From Ephydatia muelleri (Eukaryota; Porifera; Demospongiae; Spongillida; Spongillidae), in assembly GCA_013339895.1 (NCBI GenBank), contig JABACO010000002.1, forward strand, positions 9,834,020 to 9,898,019: a stretch of DNA of 64,000 nt, given 5' to 3'. Every line of letters starts with the position of its first letter. The stretch's first letter is position 1. The notes under the pieces are model-generated. The model did no database searches and had not been told where the DNA came from. It saw only the letters and a list, made by a program, of their open reading frames with translations. This document shows, piece by piece, positions 23,867 to 35,298 of this stretch. A program made the translations under genes and the position numbers.

Positions 23867-24332
23867 CAGGCCCGTAGCCAGGTCAGGAAATGGGGGGGTT
23901 CGGAAAACAAATGTGGACCTAACTAGTGGGCGGTGGCCGAGGTGGGTTGCCCGACGCGAAAAGGGGGGGTGGGCAGTCCACTTCAGGTCCATTATGAAAA
24001 GTGGGGGGGGGGGGGGGGGGGGGGGGGCAATTCGCTTTAGGTCCATTACGAAAAGTGGGGGCGGGGCAATTCGCTTCTCAGGTCCATTACAAAAAGTGGG
24101 GGGGGGGGGGGGGGGGCATTTCGCTTCAGGTCCATTACAAAAAGTGGGGGGGGAGCGATGTAAGCTCCCCCATTGGGGTCTGGGTCGAAGCCCCAGAAGC
24201 TTCGCAAGCCGGGACCCGCACCACATAAGCGGCCTTTTGGGGGGGGGGGGTTCGTTCGAACCCCCCCTGGCTACGGGCAGAGATAATATATAGACTTGAT
24301 ACTAGCAGAGATAATCTATATATTATCTCTGG
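23867..24332. mobile_element. MITE-containing insertion with TACT flanks (copy A only)
   Basis: Copy B reads GACGTACTAGTGG near 42817; copy A has 466 bp inserted between GACGTACT and a second TACTAGTGG, so TACT (23863-23866 and 24333-24336) is the probable target duplication. Most of the insertion is bounded by GCCCGTAGCCAGG (23870) and its inverse CCTGGCTACGGGC (ending 24278). Inside are four to five units of GCAATTCGCTTCAGGTCCAT followed by TACAAAAAGT and poly-G runs of up to about 24. The last 50 bases hold short palindromes of the form AGAGATAATCTATATATTAT followed by CTCT. No coding capacity. Confidence 0.75.
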
Positions 24333-24399
24333 TACTAGTGGCTCAAAAAGGGTCTTTTGTAGCTACCAATTGTTAAATTAAGGCATAATTTCACAGTAA

Positions 24400-24476
24400 A
24401 ATCAAGTCCACTTGATTTGCGCTTGGTGGTTGAAGAATGCATTGGATAATGTTTCGTCCATGACAATTAAAAATGT
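24400..24476 (+). pseudogene. Pogo/Tigger-like transposase scrap (copy A)
   Basis: Frame reads ICAWWLKNALDNVSSMTIKN, the AW...TIKN helix that in Tigger/jerky-type DDE transposases precedes an NCF...CGF motif. It ends at AATGT and is then joined directly to AGACGAGG, whereas copy B contains 613 further bases with more transposase. So copy A is a deletion derivative. Confidence 0.55.
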
Positions 24477-24914
24477 AGACGAGGTAAATTGGGTTTTCCT
24501 TTTGATGTTAGTTAACGAACAGTATCTGCTTTTTCAAAGTGAAGCAGCAACCAAGCATATCGAGGTCTGAACAACTAGGGAAAAGGTTTCCACTTAGCTA
24601 CCTGGCTTGCTATTGGCTCAGATCATCGCCAGCAGCCTTGTTAATCTTCAGCTGAATTAACTTATTATGAACATTTATTCACCATTGGACAATTATTGCC
24701 AATATTTATTAACCAATTTTGGCAGATGACACAATGGCATACTTATATGAATAAATTATGCGCGGTAGAAATTAATTTTTTGTCTTGATTTTAGTTAAAG
24801 AATGGTTAATGGAATAATTTTTCGAAGTACATATATCATAATCAGACCGATTTATAGTACATTATAAACTTGTTTAACATTCAATTTGAAATAAAAAGCA
24901 AGATGACCGCCTAT

Positions 24915-26385
<1,471 letters not shown>

Positions 26386-26722
26386 TATGCGTAACTTACC
26401 CTTGACCCTTCGTAAAAGCCATGACTAATATTTTCACAGCATGCATGTATACCTTGCTCCGTACATTAGCCAAGATGTGCCATACTGGCTATCATCTTCA
26501 GATGCGGCGTTGCAACCATCAAATATAGAAGCATATCCATGCGGGTCTCAGGCACGCAGTTAAGAGCCTTGCGCAACATATATGTAAGGTACATGTACAT
26601 GAACTGAAAGATGGTTTCATTAAAATTAGATTTACAGATATTGCAACAGCAAAATAGCCTTCAGTCACATTCGATACTAGTTCTAAAACTAAGCGCGCAG
26701 TCATTTCAATACTTGTTGCAGC

Positions 26723-28324
26723 TTAAGCCTGAGGTATAAAGAAAGTGGAAAACATGATCAATAAAAAGCGAGAAACAGTAAAGATAACATATTCGTAATT
26801 GAACGTTTCACTAAGACATGTACCATTTATCAAGTCGTCATCCTTTCCTATTGAACATTATTAAATCGGTAGGTACACCCAAAATTGTAACTAATGATAC
26901 TTTTAGGATGTAGGGTAAAAATGATGCAACTAAAATTAAGATAATGGCATTCACTGAAATCAGAAAATTAAGGTAAAAGTCAAAAACAAAATTCATTACA
27001 AATAAATAACAATGGATAGTGCCATTACTCTTATAAATTTAATCGAAAAGTTCAAACAATCAGGTTTGTGGATCATTACTAGATTTTGGTTGTTACAGTA
27101 CAGATAATTTCATCCTCTGCATTAAGTAATAGTTCTTTCAATGTTTAACTTACTCAATTGTGGCCACAATAAGCATAGGCCTCTTTGTACACTTACGGAT
27201 TCAATTGAAAACTGCTGGTTGCTGGAAGCAGGGCTGTTCTTGCTAAATTGGATGATGGGAGTCTTCGGAGCTTCATTGGACCCTTTAACGTCCACCACGA
27301 GGCCTCGCATGGTGACCAGGTGGTTTCCTTCTCTCCTAAACCGCTGGTTCTCTCCACCATGGCGGTCCCACACGATGAGCTGCTCTTCTATTCCCTGACC
27401 TACACAATCCAGGACTTTTCCGTTCAACTTGGACACGATGAGGAAGCTCCCGTCAGGCTGGTAATCAAGGTACCATTGCTGGTTAGAAGAGGGTGGGCTG
27501 TTCCTTGGGAAGCTTATGACTTTGGCTCCATTCGCTTGGCAGCCTTCTTCAATATCAAGCACAAAACCATTGAGGTGAGTTTCGATGTAAACATCCAGCT
27601 GAAAAGGGAACGAAACACAATAGGTGTTATCATATTTAATTTCAAAAAATAGGTAGGTTATATCACCAGGCCAGGTTCAAACAATCAGGATTTGGATCGT
27701 TATTAATTTTGGTTATTGCAGTACATAGATAATTTAGTCCTGTGCATTAATGGATCTTTGAATGTTACTCAATTTTGGCCACAATAAGCATAGGCCTCTT
27801 CGTACACTTACGGATTTAATTGAAAACTGCTGGTTGCTGGAAGCAGGGCTGTTCTTGCTAAATTGGATGATGGGAGTCTTTGGAGCCTGATTGGACCCTT
27901 TAACGTCCACCACGAGGCCTCGCATGGTGACCAGGTAGTTTCCTTCTCTCCTAAACCGCTGGTTCTCTCCACCATGGCGGTCCCACACGATGAGCTGCTC
28001 TTCTATTCCCTGACCTACACAATCCAGGACTTTTCCGTTCAACTTGGACACGATGAGGAAGCTCCCGTCAGGCTGGTAATCAAGGTACCATAGCTGGTTA
28101 GCAGAGGGTGGGCTGTTCCTTGGGAAGCTTATGACTTTGGCTCCGTTCGCTTGGCAGCCTTCTTCAATATCAAGCACGAATCCGTTGAGGTGAGTCTCGA
28201 TGTAAACGTCTTGCTACAAAGGAAATGAAACATTAAACGTGTTGTCAAAATTCTCCCTGCATACCCGTTATATAGCGTACATGCTATGCGAGAACGCAAG
28301 GAATCCACTTACCTCTGCAGACAT
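26723..28324 (-). CDS. Tandem R-type (ricin B, beta-trefoil) lectin, intact copy
   Basis: Predicted carbohydrate-binding protein of 273 residues. Exons on minus: 28324-28313 (MSAE, donor GAG|GTAAGT), 28213-27812 (402 nt), 27598-27197 (402 nt) and a tiny last exon whose CCTCAG acceptor is followed by GCT TAA (26728-26723). Splice phases are all 0. Each 134-residue exon is one beta-trefoil: DVYIETHLNGFVLD, three Q-x-W/F repeats (NQLWYLDYQ or NQQWYLDYQ, NQRFRREG, NQQFSI) and LIVWDRHGGE. The two domains are over 90% alike. No signal peptide is seen, so cytosolic or non-classical export is likely. A TATA box lies 49-56 bp upstream. If the last donor were not used, reading would continue to a stop at 27122. 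Function beyond sugar binding is unknown; invertebrate R-type lectins often serve recognition or defence. Confidence 0.8.
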
Positions 28325-28372
28325 TTTGCTTTCTGCTGGGGAACGAATGTATCAAGCTGATCGGGATCCAAG

Positions 28373-28380
28373 TTTATATA
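28373..28380 (-). promoter_or_regulatory. TATA box of the intact lectin gene
   Basis: TATATAAA on the minus strand, ending 48 bp upstream of the ATG. The mirrored pseudogene has AATATAAAC at the same place (TATAAA at 32288-32293), so the element survives in both arms. Confidence 0.6.
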
Positions 28381-28559
28381 CTACGCAAATAGGCGGAAAA
28401 AGCACGTGGGCGTGCGTGCATGCATGCATGGACTGTACGGTCGTTACCGGTACCACGTGTGCCGAATGTGGCAGCCAGTTTCCTGGTGTAAAAGAATCTG
28501 ATCTAATTTTGTGGCCGACGGGAGGAGGGGTACTTGGAACTAATGTGGTATTGTCTATT

Positions 28560-30100
28560 CAGTCGAAACACGAGGAATCTTAAAGTGCACTCATGCATGT
28601 ACTGTATCGTGCTCAGCGCTACAATAACATGTAGCTTCAATTTCGTACATTGTACTCATACCATGCGGCCGGATCACTCAATCAATGCTCACGATAGGAT
28701 TCAATGCGATACATATATATAGGATTCAATGTGATACATATATACTATATAGGTGATACACATATATAGGATATATATACAGGGGGTTGGAGGCAAAGGT
28801 TCCTAATGTTATAATTCCGGTAACATGCGGCCGGATCACTCAATCAATGCTCACGATAGGATTCAATGTGATACACATATATAGGATTCAATGTGATACA
28901 TATACATGTAGGATTCAATGCGATACTTTGTACATGTACATTAAATCTCTCTCGGGCGAAGCCAATATTGCGGTATATATAGTGTGGATTTAGCGTTTTC
29001 GCGTTGCAGGAAAACGTTCTTTGTAAACAACCCCGCGAATTCGACAAGCGATAAACTTTTCCTCTGAACATTGTGTCATTTGCCCATGTTCTTAACTTTG
29101 TGGCTGTGGTTTGGAACTGATGTGTCATTGTACAAAACCAAAGAAACTTTAAAGTGCGGAATTGAAGCTACATATTATTGTACAACATGCAAGCATTGAG
29201 CACGATACAATACTGTATTACATGCATGAGTGACTAATTTACAATGACACATCAATTCCAAACCACAGCCACAAAGTTAAGAACATGGGCAAATGTCACA
29301 ATGTTCACATTGAATCCTATATATGTGTATCCTATATATATGTATCACTTTAAATCCTATATATGTGTATCACATTGAATCCTATATCGTGAGCAATGAT
29401 TGAGTGATCCGGCCGCATGGTATGAGTACAATACAGTACGGGGTCCAATCCATCACACATGTGTCTGAGTTTCAGAAACAAAATATATCCATGAACTAAA
29501 CATACGTAAGAATATAAATTATTAACACTTGACTTCAATGATTTCATGCGTGTTGACCACAATTCTAACCACTTATGTAAACAATGACTATTATCTTTTT
29601 CTACGTAAGAGCATTTATGACCTTTTTTTTAACATGCACAGCTGGCATCTATAGCTACCTTCCTATCTTTCAAATTCAGCTTAGGAACAGAAAAGTAAGT
29701 GCCAATATGAATTTGAAACCTAGATTTTACTACCAATTATAAACGGACACTTTTTTCTCATTTTTTCTTGAAGCAATATTAAGTACCTAGTCTTGGTGTC
29801 CTATGTTCAAGATTGCTAGATGGAATGCCAAGGTGTTATTGAACTGCATTGCGCTGAAGTACAAATGTAGATGACTCTTAAGAATCCTTACAAAGGCGAT
29901 AAATAACCACAATGCCTGCATGTACAAACAATGAATTTCCTTGAGTGCTAGTAAATATCAACGCATACAAGTACGAATGTGATTGGCTTGCATGTGGTGC
30001 AATGACCGACTTAAAGAATTAAGAACACAAGAAAGTCATGTTTACAGCACAAAGCAACATTTAGCTTAAGATGCGGCATATTTCATTATTCGCTTGTTGT
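28560..30100. repeat. Lectin upstream region with AGGATTCAATGTGATACA repeats
   Basis: No gene. The phrase AGGATTCAATGTGATACATA recurs about six times between 28696 and 28930 and inverted at 29310-29390 and 31895-31960. CGGCCGGATCACTCAATCA occurs at 28668 and 28828 and inverted near 29400 and 31980. A smaller inverted pair, TTAACTTTGTGGCTGTGGTT (29092) and AACCACAGCCACAAAGTTAA (29261-29280), lies inside. From 29560 to 29900 the sequence pairs with 30740-31060 of the other arm. Confidence 0.65.
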
Positions 30101-30154
30101 ACCTTTGTTCAGCAGCAGAATACTGTCACTTCTACCATTGAAGTATTTAATGGT

Positions 30155-30472
30155 TTAAAACAATAATATTTCTGTGTTCCAGGTAAAGTTTTTGATTTCA
30201 GAAATCTTGCTTGAAAAAATTCTCCAGATGTAGTTGGGCTCCAGATGTTGTTGGGGCTCCAGATGTTGTCGGGGCTCCAGATTTTGTTGGGGAATGGTCT
30301 CTACAGACAAGGTTGCTGTAAAATCATTTGTACATGCATCTTCTATGAAATCAGTTTCAGCAACACTGCTGTTATGGCCAGATAAACTGCCATCCGATTG
30401 AGTTTCGCCAGGTAGTTTATAGAATTTCATGCGACGAGAAGGACAGATCTTATGCTTATTAGTCAGCTGCAA
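30155..30472 (-). CDS. Unrecognised exon-like ORF at the palindrome centre
   Basis: Minus-strand open frame, preceded by a plausible acceptor (TATCATTGCAG|CTG near 30470), reading CPSRRMKFYKLPGETQSDGS, then an acidic Ser/Thr stretch and three to four copies of LEPQQH encoded by an 18-bp repeat (30225-30290). It is single copy, unlike everything around it, because it lies between the palindrome arms. No family recognised. It may be a gene fragment around which the inverted duplication formed, or not a gene at all. Confidence 0.3.
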   Translation of the reverse strand: MQLTNKHKICPSRRMKFYKLPGETQSDGSLSGHNSSVAETDFIEDACTNDFTATLSVETIPQQNLEPRQHLEPQQHLEPNYIWRIFSSKISEIKNFTWNTEILLF

Positions 30473-31318
30473 TGATAGAAACTTTGCAATCAGACTGATT
30501 GGAACGCACCGAAGATTGTAGGATCGTTTTCTTATGTGAGTGGATCGCAGCAGTGCAGACGGAACTTAGACGCATTTCTAAGTGCAAAAAACGAGCTCGG
30601 ACAAAAAACGTGCAAGTCAGCCCATAACGTGTATGTTCATTGTGCGTTTTTGCGCGCAAAGAACCTTTGTTAGCAAGCGCCGATCGAATGCTTGAGCGGG
30701 CAATGATATACTATAGTGCCACACCCACTTATGTGTTTTGCTAGCGGTCTTTGTCAGGATTCTTACTCAGCGCAATGCAGTTCAATAACACCTTGGCATT
30801 CCATCTAGCAATCTTGAACATAGGACACCAAGACTAGGTACTTAATATTGCTTCAAGTAAAATGATAAAAAAGTGTCCGTTTATAATTGGTAGTAAAATC
30901 TAGGCTTCAAATTGATATTGGCACTTACTTTTCTGTTCCTAAGCTGATCGAATTTGAACAATAGGAAGGTAGCTATAGATGCCAGCTGTGCATGTTTAAA
31001 AAAAGGTCACAGAAGCTCTTACGTAGAAAAAGATAATAGTTACATAAGTGGTTAGAATTGTGGTCAACTCATAACTCATGAAATCATATAAGTCAAGAGT
31101 TAATAATTTATATTATTAGTATGTTTAGTTCATGGATATTCTGAAAATCAGACACATGTGTGATGGATTGGTTAAGATTGACCCACCGTGGGATTGTTAT
31201 TGTAGGACATGCAAGCGCTGAGCACGATACAGTACTGTACATGCATGGGTGAACTTTAAGGTTTCTCGGGTTTCGACTGAATAGACAATCACACATCAGT
31301 TCCAAACCACAGCCTCAA

Positions 31319-31469
31319 CACAGGGAAAAAAAGCGTCGAATCATTTAGAAATCATTGCGTGATTGAACAGAAAATCACACGAAAATCAATAGAAGCGTGT
31401 GATTTTTGTGTGATTTTCTGTTCAATCACGCAATGATTTCTAAATGATTCGACGCTTTTTTTCCCTGTG
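31319..31469. mobile_element. 151-bp perfect-arm foldback MITE
   Basis: Starts CACAGGGAAAAAAAGCGTCG and ends with its inverse CGACGCTTTTTTTCCCTGTG. The arms run about 62 bp without visible mismatch around a spacer of fewer than 30 bp. The mirrored positions at about 29268-29276 and (inverted) 29092-29114 lack it and read CAGCCACAAAGTT, while the occupied site has CAA on both sides, suggesting a short CAA target duplication. Confidence 0.85.
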
Positions 31470-32341
31470 CAAAGTTAAGAACATGGGCAAATATGGATTT
31501 ATACTTGTACACACAGTATATCGTGTCCCCATAGGATTGGCCCTCTGCATGTGCATAAAGCAGAAGCATTTCATGGACTCCTACGCACAAAGTCAAAACA
31601 GAAGTCTTCCACAAGCATTAGCTGGTCAGCTTGTGATGATCGTGATTAACTCTTCCGTGGGCAGCAGCACTTATTGCACCGCAGCGGCTATACAAAAACC
31701 ATTTTGTATTTCTAAGACGTATCGTGTTTGCAGACAACACAATGATCAGAGGAAAGGTTTATCGCTTGTCGAATTCGCGGTGTTGTTTACAAAAACGTTT
31801 TCCTGCAACGCGGAAAACGCTTATTTCACACTTTATACCGCAATATTGGCTTCGCCTGAGAGAGATCTAGATTTAATGTACATGTACAAAGTATCACATT
31901 GAATCCTACATGTATATGTATCACATTGAATCCTATATATATGTATCGAATTGAATCCTATCGTGAGCATTGATTGAGTGATCCGGCCGCATGGTATGAG
32001 TACAATGTACGGAATTGAAGCTACATGTTATTGTAGCGCTGAGCACGATACAGTACATGCATGAGTGCACTTTAAGATTCCTCGTGTTTCGACTGAATAG
32101 ACAATCACACATCAGTTCCAAGTAAACCCCTCTCCCACCCACCCCCGTCGGCCACAAAATTAGATCAGATTCTTTTACACCAGGAAACTGGCTGCCACAT
32201 TTGGCACACGTGGTACCGGTAACGACCGTACAGTCCATGCATGCATGCACGCACGCCCACGTGCTTTTTCCGCCTATTTGCATAGAATATAAACTTGGAT
32301 CCCGATCAGCTTGTTACATTCGTTCCCCAGCAGAAAGCAAA

Positions 32342-33795
32342 ATGTCTGCAGAGGTAAGTGGATTCCTTGCGTTCTCGTATAGCATGCATGTACGCTATAT
32401 ACAACGGGAATGCAGGGAGAGTTTTCACAACACGTTTAATGTTTCATTTCCTTTGTAGCAAGACGTTTACATCGAGACTCACCTCAACGGATTCGTGCTT
32501 GATATTGAAGAAGGCTGCCAAGCGAACGGAGCCAAAGTCATAAGCTACCCAAAGAACAGCCACCCTCTCCTAACCAGCTATGGTACCTTGATTATCAGCC
32601 TGACGGGAGCTTCCTCATCGTGTCCAAGTTGAACGGAAAAGTCCTGGATTGTGTAGGTCAGGGAATAGAAGAGCAGCTCATCGTGTGGGACCGCCATGGT
32701 GAAGAGAACCATGCAGCGGTTTAGGAGAGAAGGAAACTACCTGGTCACAATGCGAGGCCTCGTGGTGGACGTTAAAGGGTCCAATCAAGCTCCGAAGACT
32801 CCCATCATCCAATATAGCAAGAACAGCCCTGCTTCAAGCACCAGCAGTTTTCAATTAAATCCGTAAGTGTACGAAGAGGCCTATGCTTATTGTGGCCACA
32901 ATTGAGTAACATTCAAAGATCCATTAAATGCAGAGGACAAAATATATAATCTGGTGATATAACCTACCTTTTATTTTACCTTAAATATGATAACACCTAT
33001 TGTGTTTCGTTCCCTTTTCAGCTGGATGTTTACATCGAGACTCACCTGAACGGATTCGTGCTTGATATTGAAGGAAGCTGCCAAGCGAATGGAGCCAAAG
33101 TCATAAGCTTCCCAAGGAACAGCCCACCCTCTCCTAACCAGCAATGGTACTTTGATTACCAGCCTGACCGGACCTTCCTCATCGTGTCCAAGTTGAACGG
33201 AAAAGTCCTGGAATGTGTAGGTCAGGGAATAGAAGAGCAGCTCATTGTGTGGGACCGCCATGGTGGAGAGAACCAGCGGTTTAGGAGAGAAGGAAACTAC
33301 CTGGTCACCATGCGAGGCCTGGTGGTGGACGTTAAAGGGTCCAATCAAGCTCCGAAGACTCCCATCATCCAATATAGCAAGAACTGCCCTGCTTGAAGCA
33401 ACCAGCAGTTTTCAATTGAATCCGTAAGTATACAAAGAGGCCTATGCTTATAGTGGCCACAATTGTCAGAGTATGTTTGTAAGTAATGGCACTATCCACA
33501 TTTTTATTTATTTGTAATGAATTTTGGTTTTCACTTTTTTACATCCTTTGAATTAATTTTCTGATTTCAGTAAATGTTAATTTTAGTTGCATCATTTTTA
33601 CCCTATACATCCTAAAAGTATCATTAGTTACAATTTTGGGTGTACCTACCGATTTAAAAATGTTCAATAGGAAAGGATGACCACTTGATAAAAGGTACAT
33701 GTCTTGGTGAAACGTTCAATTACAAATATGTTATATTTACTGCTTCTCGCTTTTTATTGATAATGTTTTCCTCTTTCTTTATACCTCAGGCTTAA
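32342..33795 (+). pseudogene. Tandem R-type lectin, broken mirror copy
   Basis: Same exon plan as the intact gene: 32342-32353 (MSAE|GTAAGT), 32459-32862, 33022-33423, and a terminal GCT TAA at 33790-33795. The first domain exon is 404 nt instead of 402: relative to the minus-strand copy it has lost one base near 32565, gained four near 32712 and lost one near 32840, so the frame is destroyed. The second domain exon keeps 402 nt, but a serine codon has become TGA at 33394-33396, about nine residues before the exon end; DIEGS and DRTFL replace DIEEG and DGSFL. Splice sites and TATA motif remain. Partial expression of the second domain cannot be excluded. Confidence 0.85.
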
Positions 33796-34100
33796 GCTGC
33801 AACAAGTATTGAAATGACTGCGCGCTTAGTTTTAGAACTAGTATCGAATGTGACTGAAGGCTAGTTTGCTGCTGCAATATCTGTAATGAAACCATCTTTC
33901 AGTTAATATACATGTATGTTGTGCAAGGCTCTTAACTGCGTGCCTGAGACCTGCATGGATATGCTTCTATATTTGACGGTTGCAACGTCGCATCTGAAGA
34001 GTATGGCACATCTTGGCTAATGTACGGAACAAGGTATACATGCTGTGAAAATATTAGCCATGACTTTTACGAAGGGTCAAGGGTAGGTTACGCAATGGAG

Positions 34101-34419
34101 CATTGGTGAACCAACTAAAAGTGACGTAATTTACATATTTGATTCAGATTCCGAGCAACGAACCAATGATACATGTACATGTCTGTTGGAGTGGCCCTAA
34201 TCATGCAATGGATATGTTGTGTACTGTGGCTACCCAGAACACAGTGGAAAGCATTCCTGTACGTCTTGCTATTGTGCTTGAGCTGACTAGTAATTATATG
34301 GTGCAAAGCTAGTGTATCTGTTGATCAGTTTACAACGCATGCGCACACGCGTCCCATGACGAGCTATTCGCGCCAGTCAAGCCGGCTGGAGTTTTGTTTG
34401 GAAATGTCACTGCTGCCAC
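34101..34419. other. Spacer between palindrome and copy B
   Basis: About 320 bp without a recognisable gene or repeat partner in the window. It marks the junction of the two duplications. Confidence 0.4.
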
Positions 34420-35260
34420 ATAGGTCTTAGGCTGTCTCCAGGTGTCTTCTCAATGGCCTCTAGCTTTCCTCTCCTAGCTACAGTACTTCAAACATTCAAA
34501 CACAGATGTACATCACTTGCATGTGAAAACACCCCATGGCCATATCTTGCACACTTTTAAACTATATGTCTCAGACAGTACTCTCCGTTAGACCTTCAAA
34601 CGATGATCCCCTTCCATCGTGCAATCCACGGGTCCAGTCTCATCGAGTTCGATGGTTTTGTTTAAAAAAATTATCCACTTTGTCTTCTGAGGCAACCTAC
34701 GAGAATGTTCTCTGTATTCCAGTGGCAAGTGTAGCATTGTGTAAACTTACCACGGGTGCAGACCTTACCGTTGTGGCTAGATAAGAACTCCACCTCAACA
34801 CAACAGCAAATAGGAAGGTGAGACAGTCGCTCCTTCATGACAGAAATTCTCGGCGATGTACATGTACACTTCATATACATGTTTTGAACACCAAGTTTTG
34901 ACTTTGTGCTTTAGATGGAGCGCTCAATTGACCAGCTGGATTAGCGTCTTGACACGCAAATTAATCACAAGAAGCAACTCAACCGTTTTTCAGCACTTTT
35001 TCAGGCTCTCAAGCTATATGTTTTTTAAGTTAAGCTTTCTTGCCTGTGGAATACATATATGGGAGATCTGCCAGACTCGCGACTGAGTTATCCTTATCTA
35101 ACAGAAATTGAAAGGTCTGCACCCGTGGTACATGTAAAAGTGTATGTAGTATAAACCCACCAATCTAACCCTTGATGTAATCTGGAGGTCTACCTGGATG
35201 TAGAGCATTCCATCAATTTTCCAACACAGCCAATACCCAATGCTATGGCTCTCAAACAGC

Positions 35261-35298
<38 letters not shown>

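Larger units (their letters stand above)
19065..24362. repeat. Giant mirrored GT/CA array bounded by inverted repeats (copy A)
   Basis: The left edge AAAAGACCCTTTTTGAGCCA (about 19070) recurs inverted at the right edge (about 24338-24357), and the homology continues inward through the phrase around CCATGTGGTGGTTTTCATCT (19153; inverted at about 23800). Between them, a module of a few hundred bases recurs: TCTACCATTCCTCTATGCGA, then CCCATCCATTGCCATGCAC, then a long GT-rich stretch, then CCTGTGCATGTGTG. The left part shows mainly the GT strand and 22240-23750 mainly the CA strand, with further inner inverted copies (about 20700-20830 versus 21660-21790). All Val/Cys and Thr/His ORFs here are microsatellite artefacts. 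No transposase is seen. Confidence 0.75.
15099..24577. repeat. Segmental duplication, copy A (9.5 kb, direct)
   Basis: Sequence from ATAGGTCTTAGGCTGTCTCC at 15099 to ACAACTAG at 24577 is repeated in the same orientation at 34420-43677, with long near-identical stretches interrupted by indels and microsatellite length changes. Copy-specific material here: the 1,292-bp TIR element at 16871-18162 and the insertion at 23867-24332. Copy A lacks 613 bp present in copy B (42964-43576). From 15099 to 16870 no gene is supported; small ORFs such as 15331-15600 and 16137-16319 exist in both copies only because the DNA is duplicated. Confidence 0.9.

Noticed and set aside
24130..24265. tRNA-like cloverleaf suggested by GGTTCGTTCGAACC
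   Set aside because: The GGTTCG-type word is part of the MITE inverted repeat; no acceptor, D or anticodon stems fit.
23913..24293. Glycine-rich ORFs
   Set aside because: They translate poly-G runs and internal repeats of a MITE.
27141..27652. Plus-strand ORFs opposite the lectin exons (also 27863-28093, 32971-33372)
   Set aside because: Shadows of the lectin exons; the coding strand is shown by Q-x-W motifs and splice phase.
31426..31902. ORFs around the 31.3 kb MITE
   Set aside because: They run through the hairpin and the AGGATTCAATG repeats; no motif and not conserved in the other arm.
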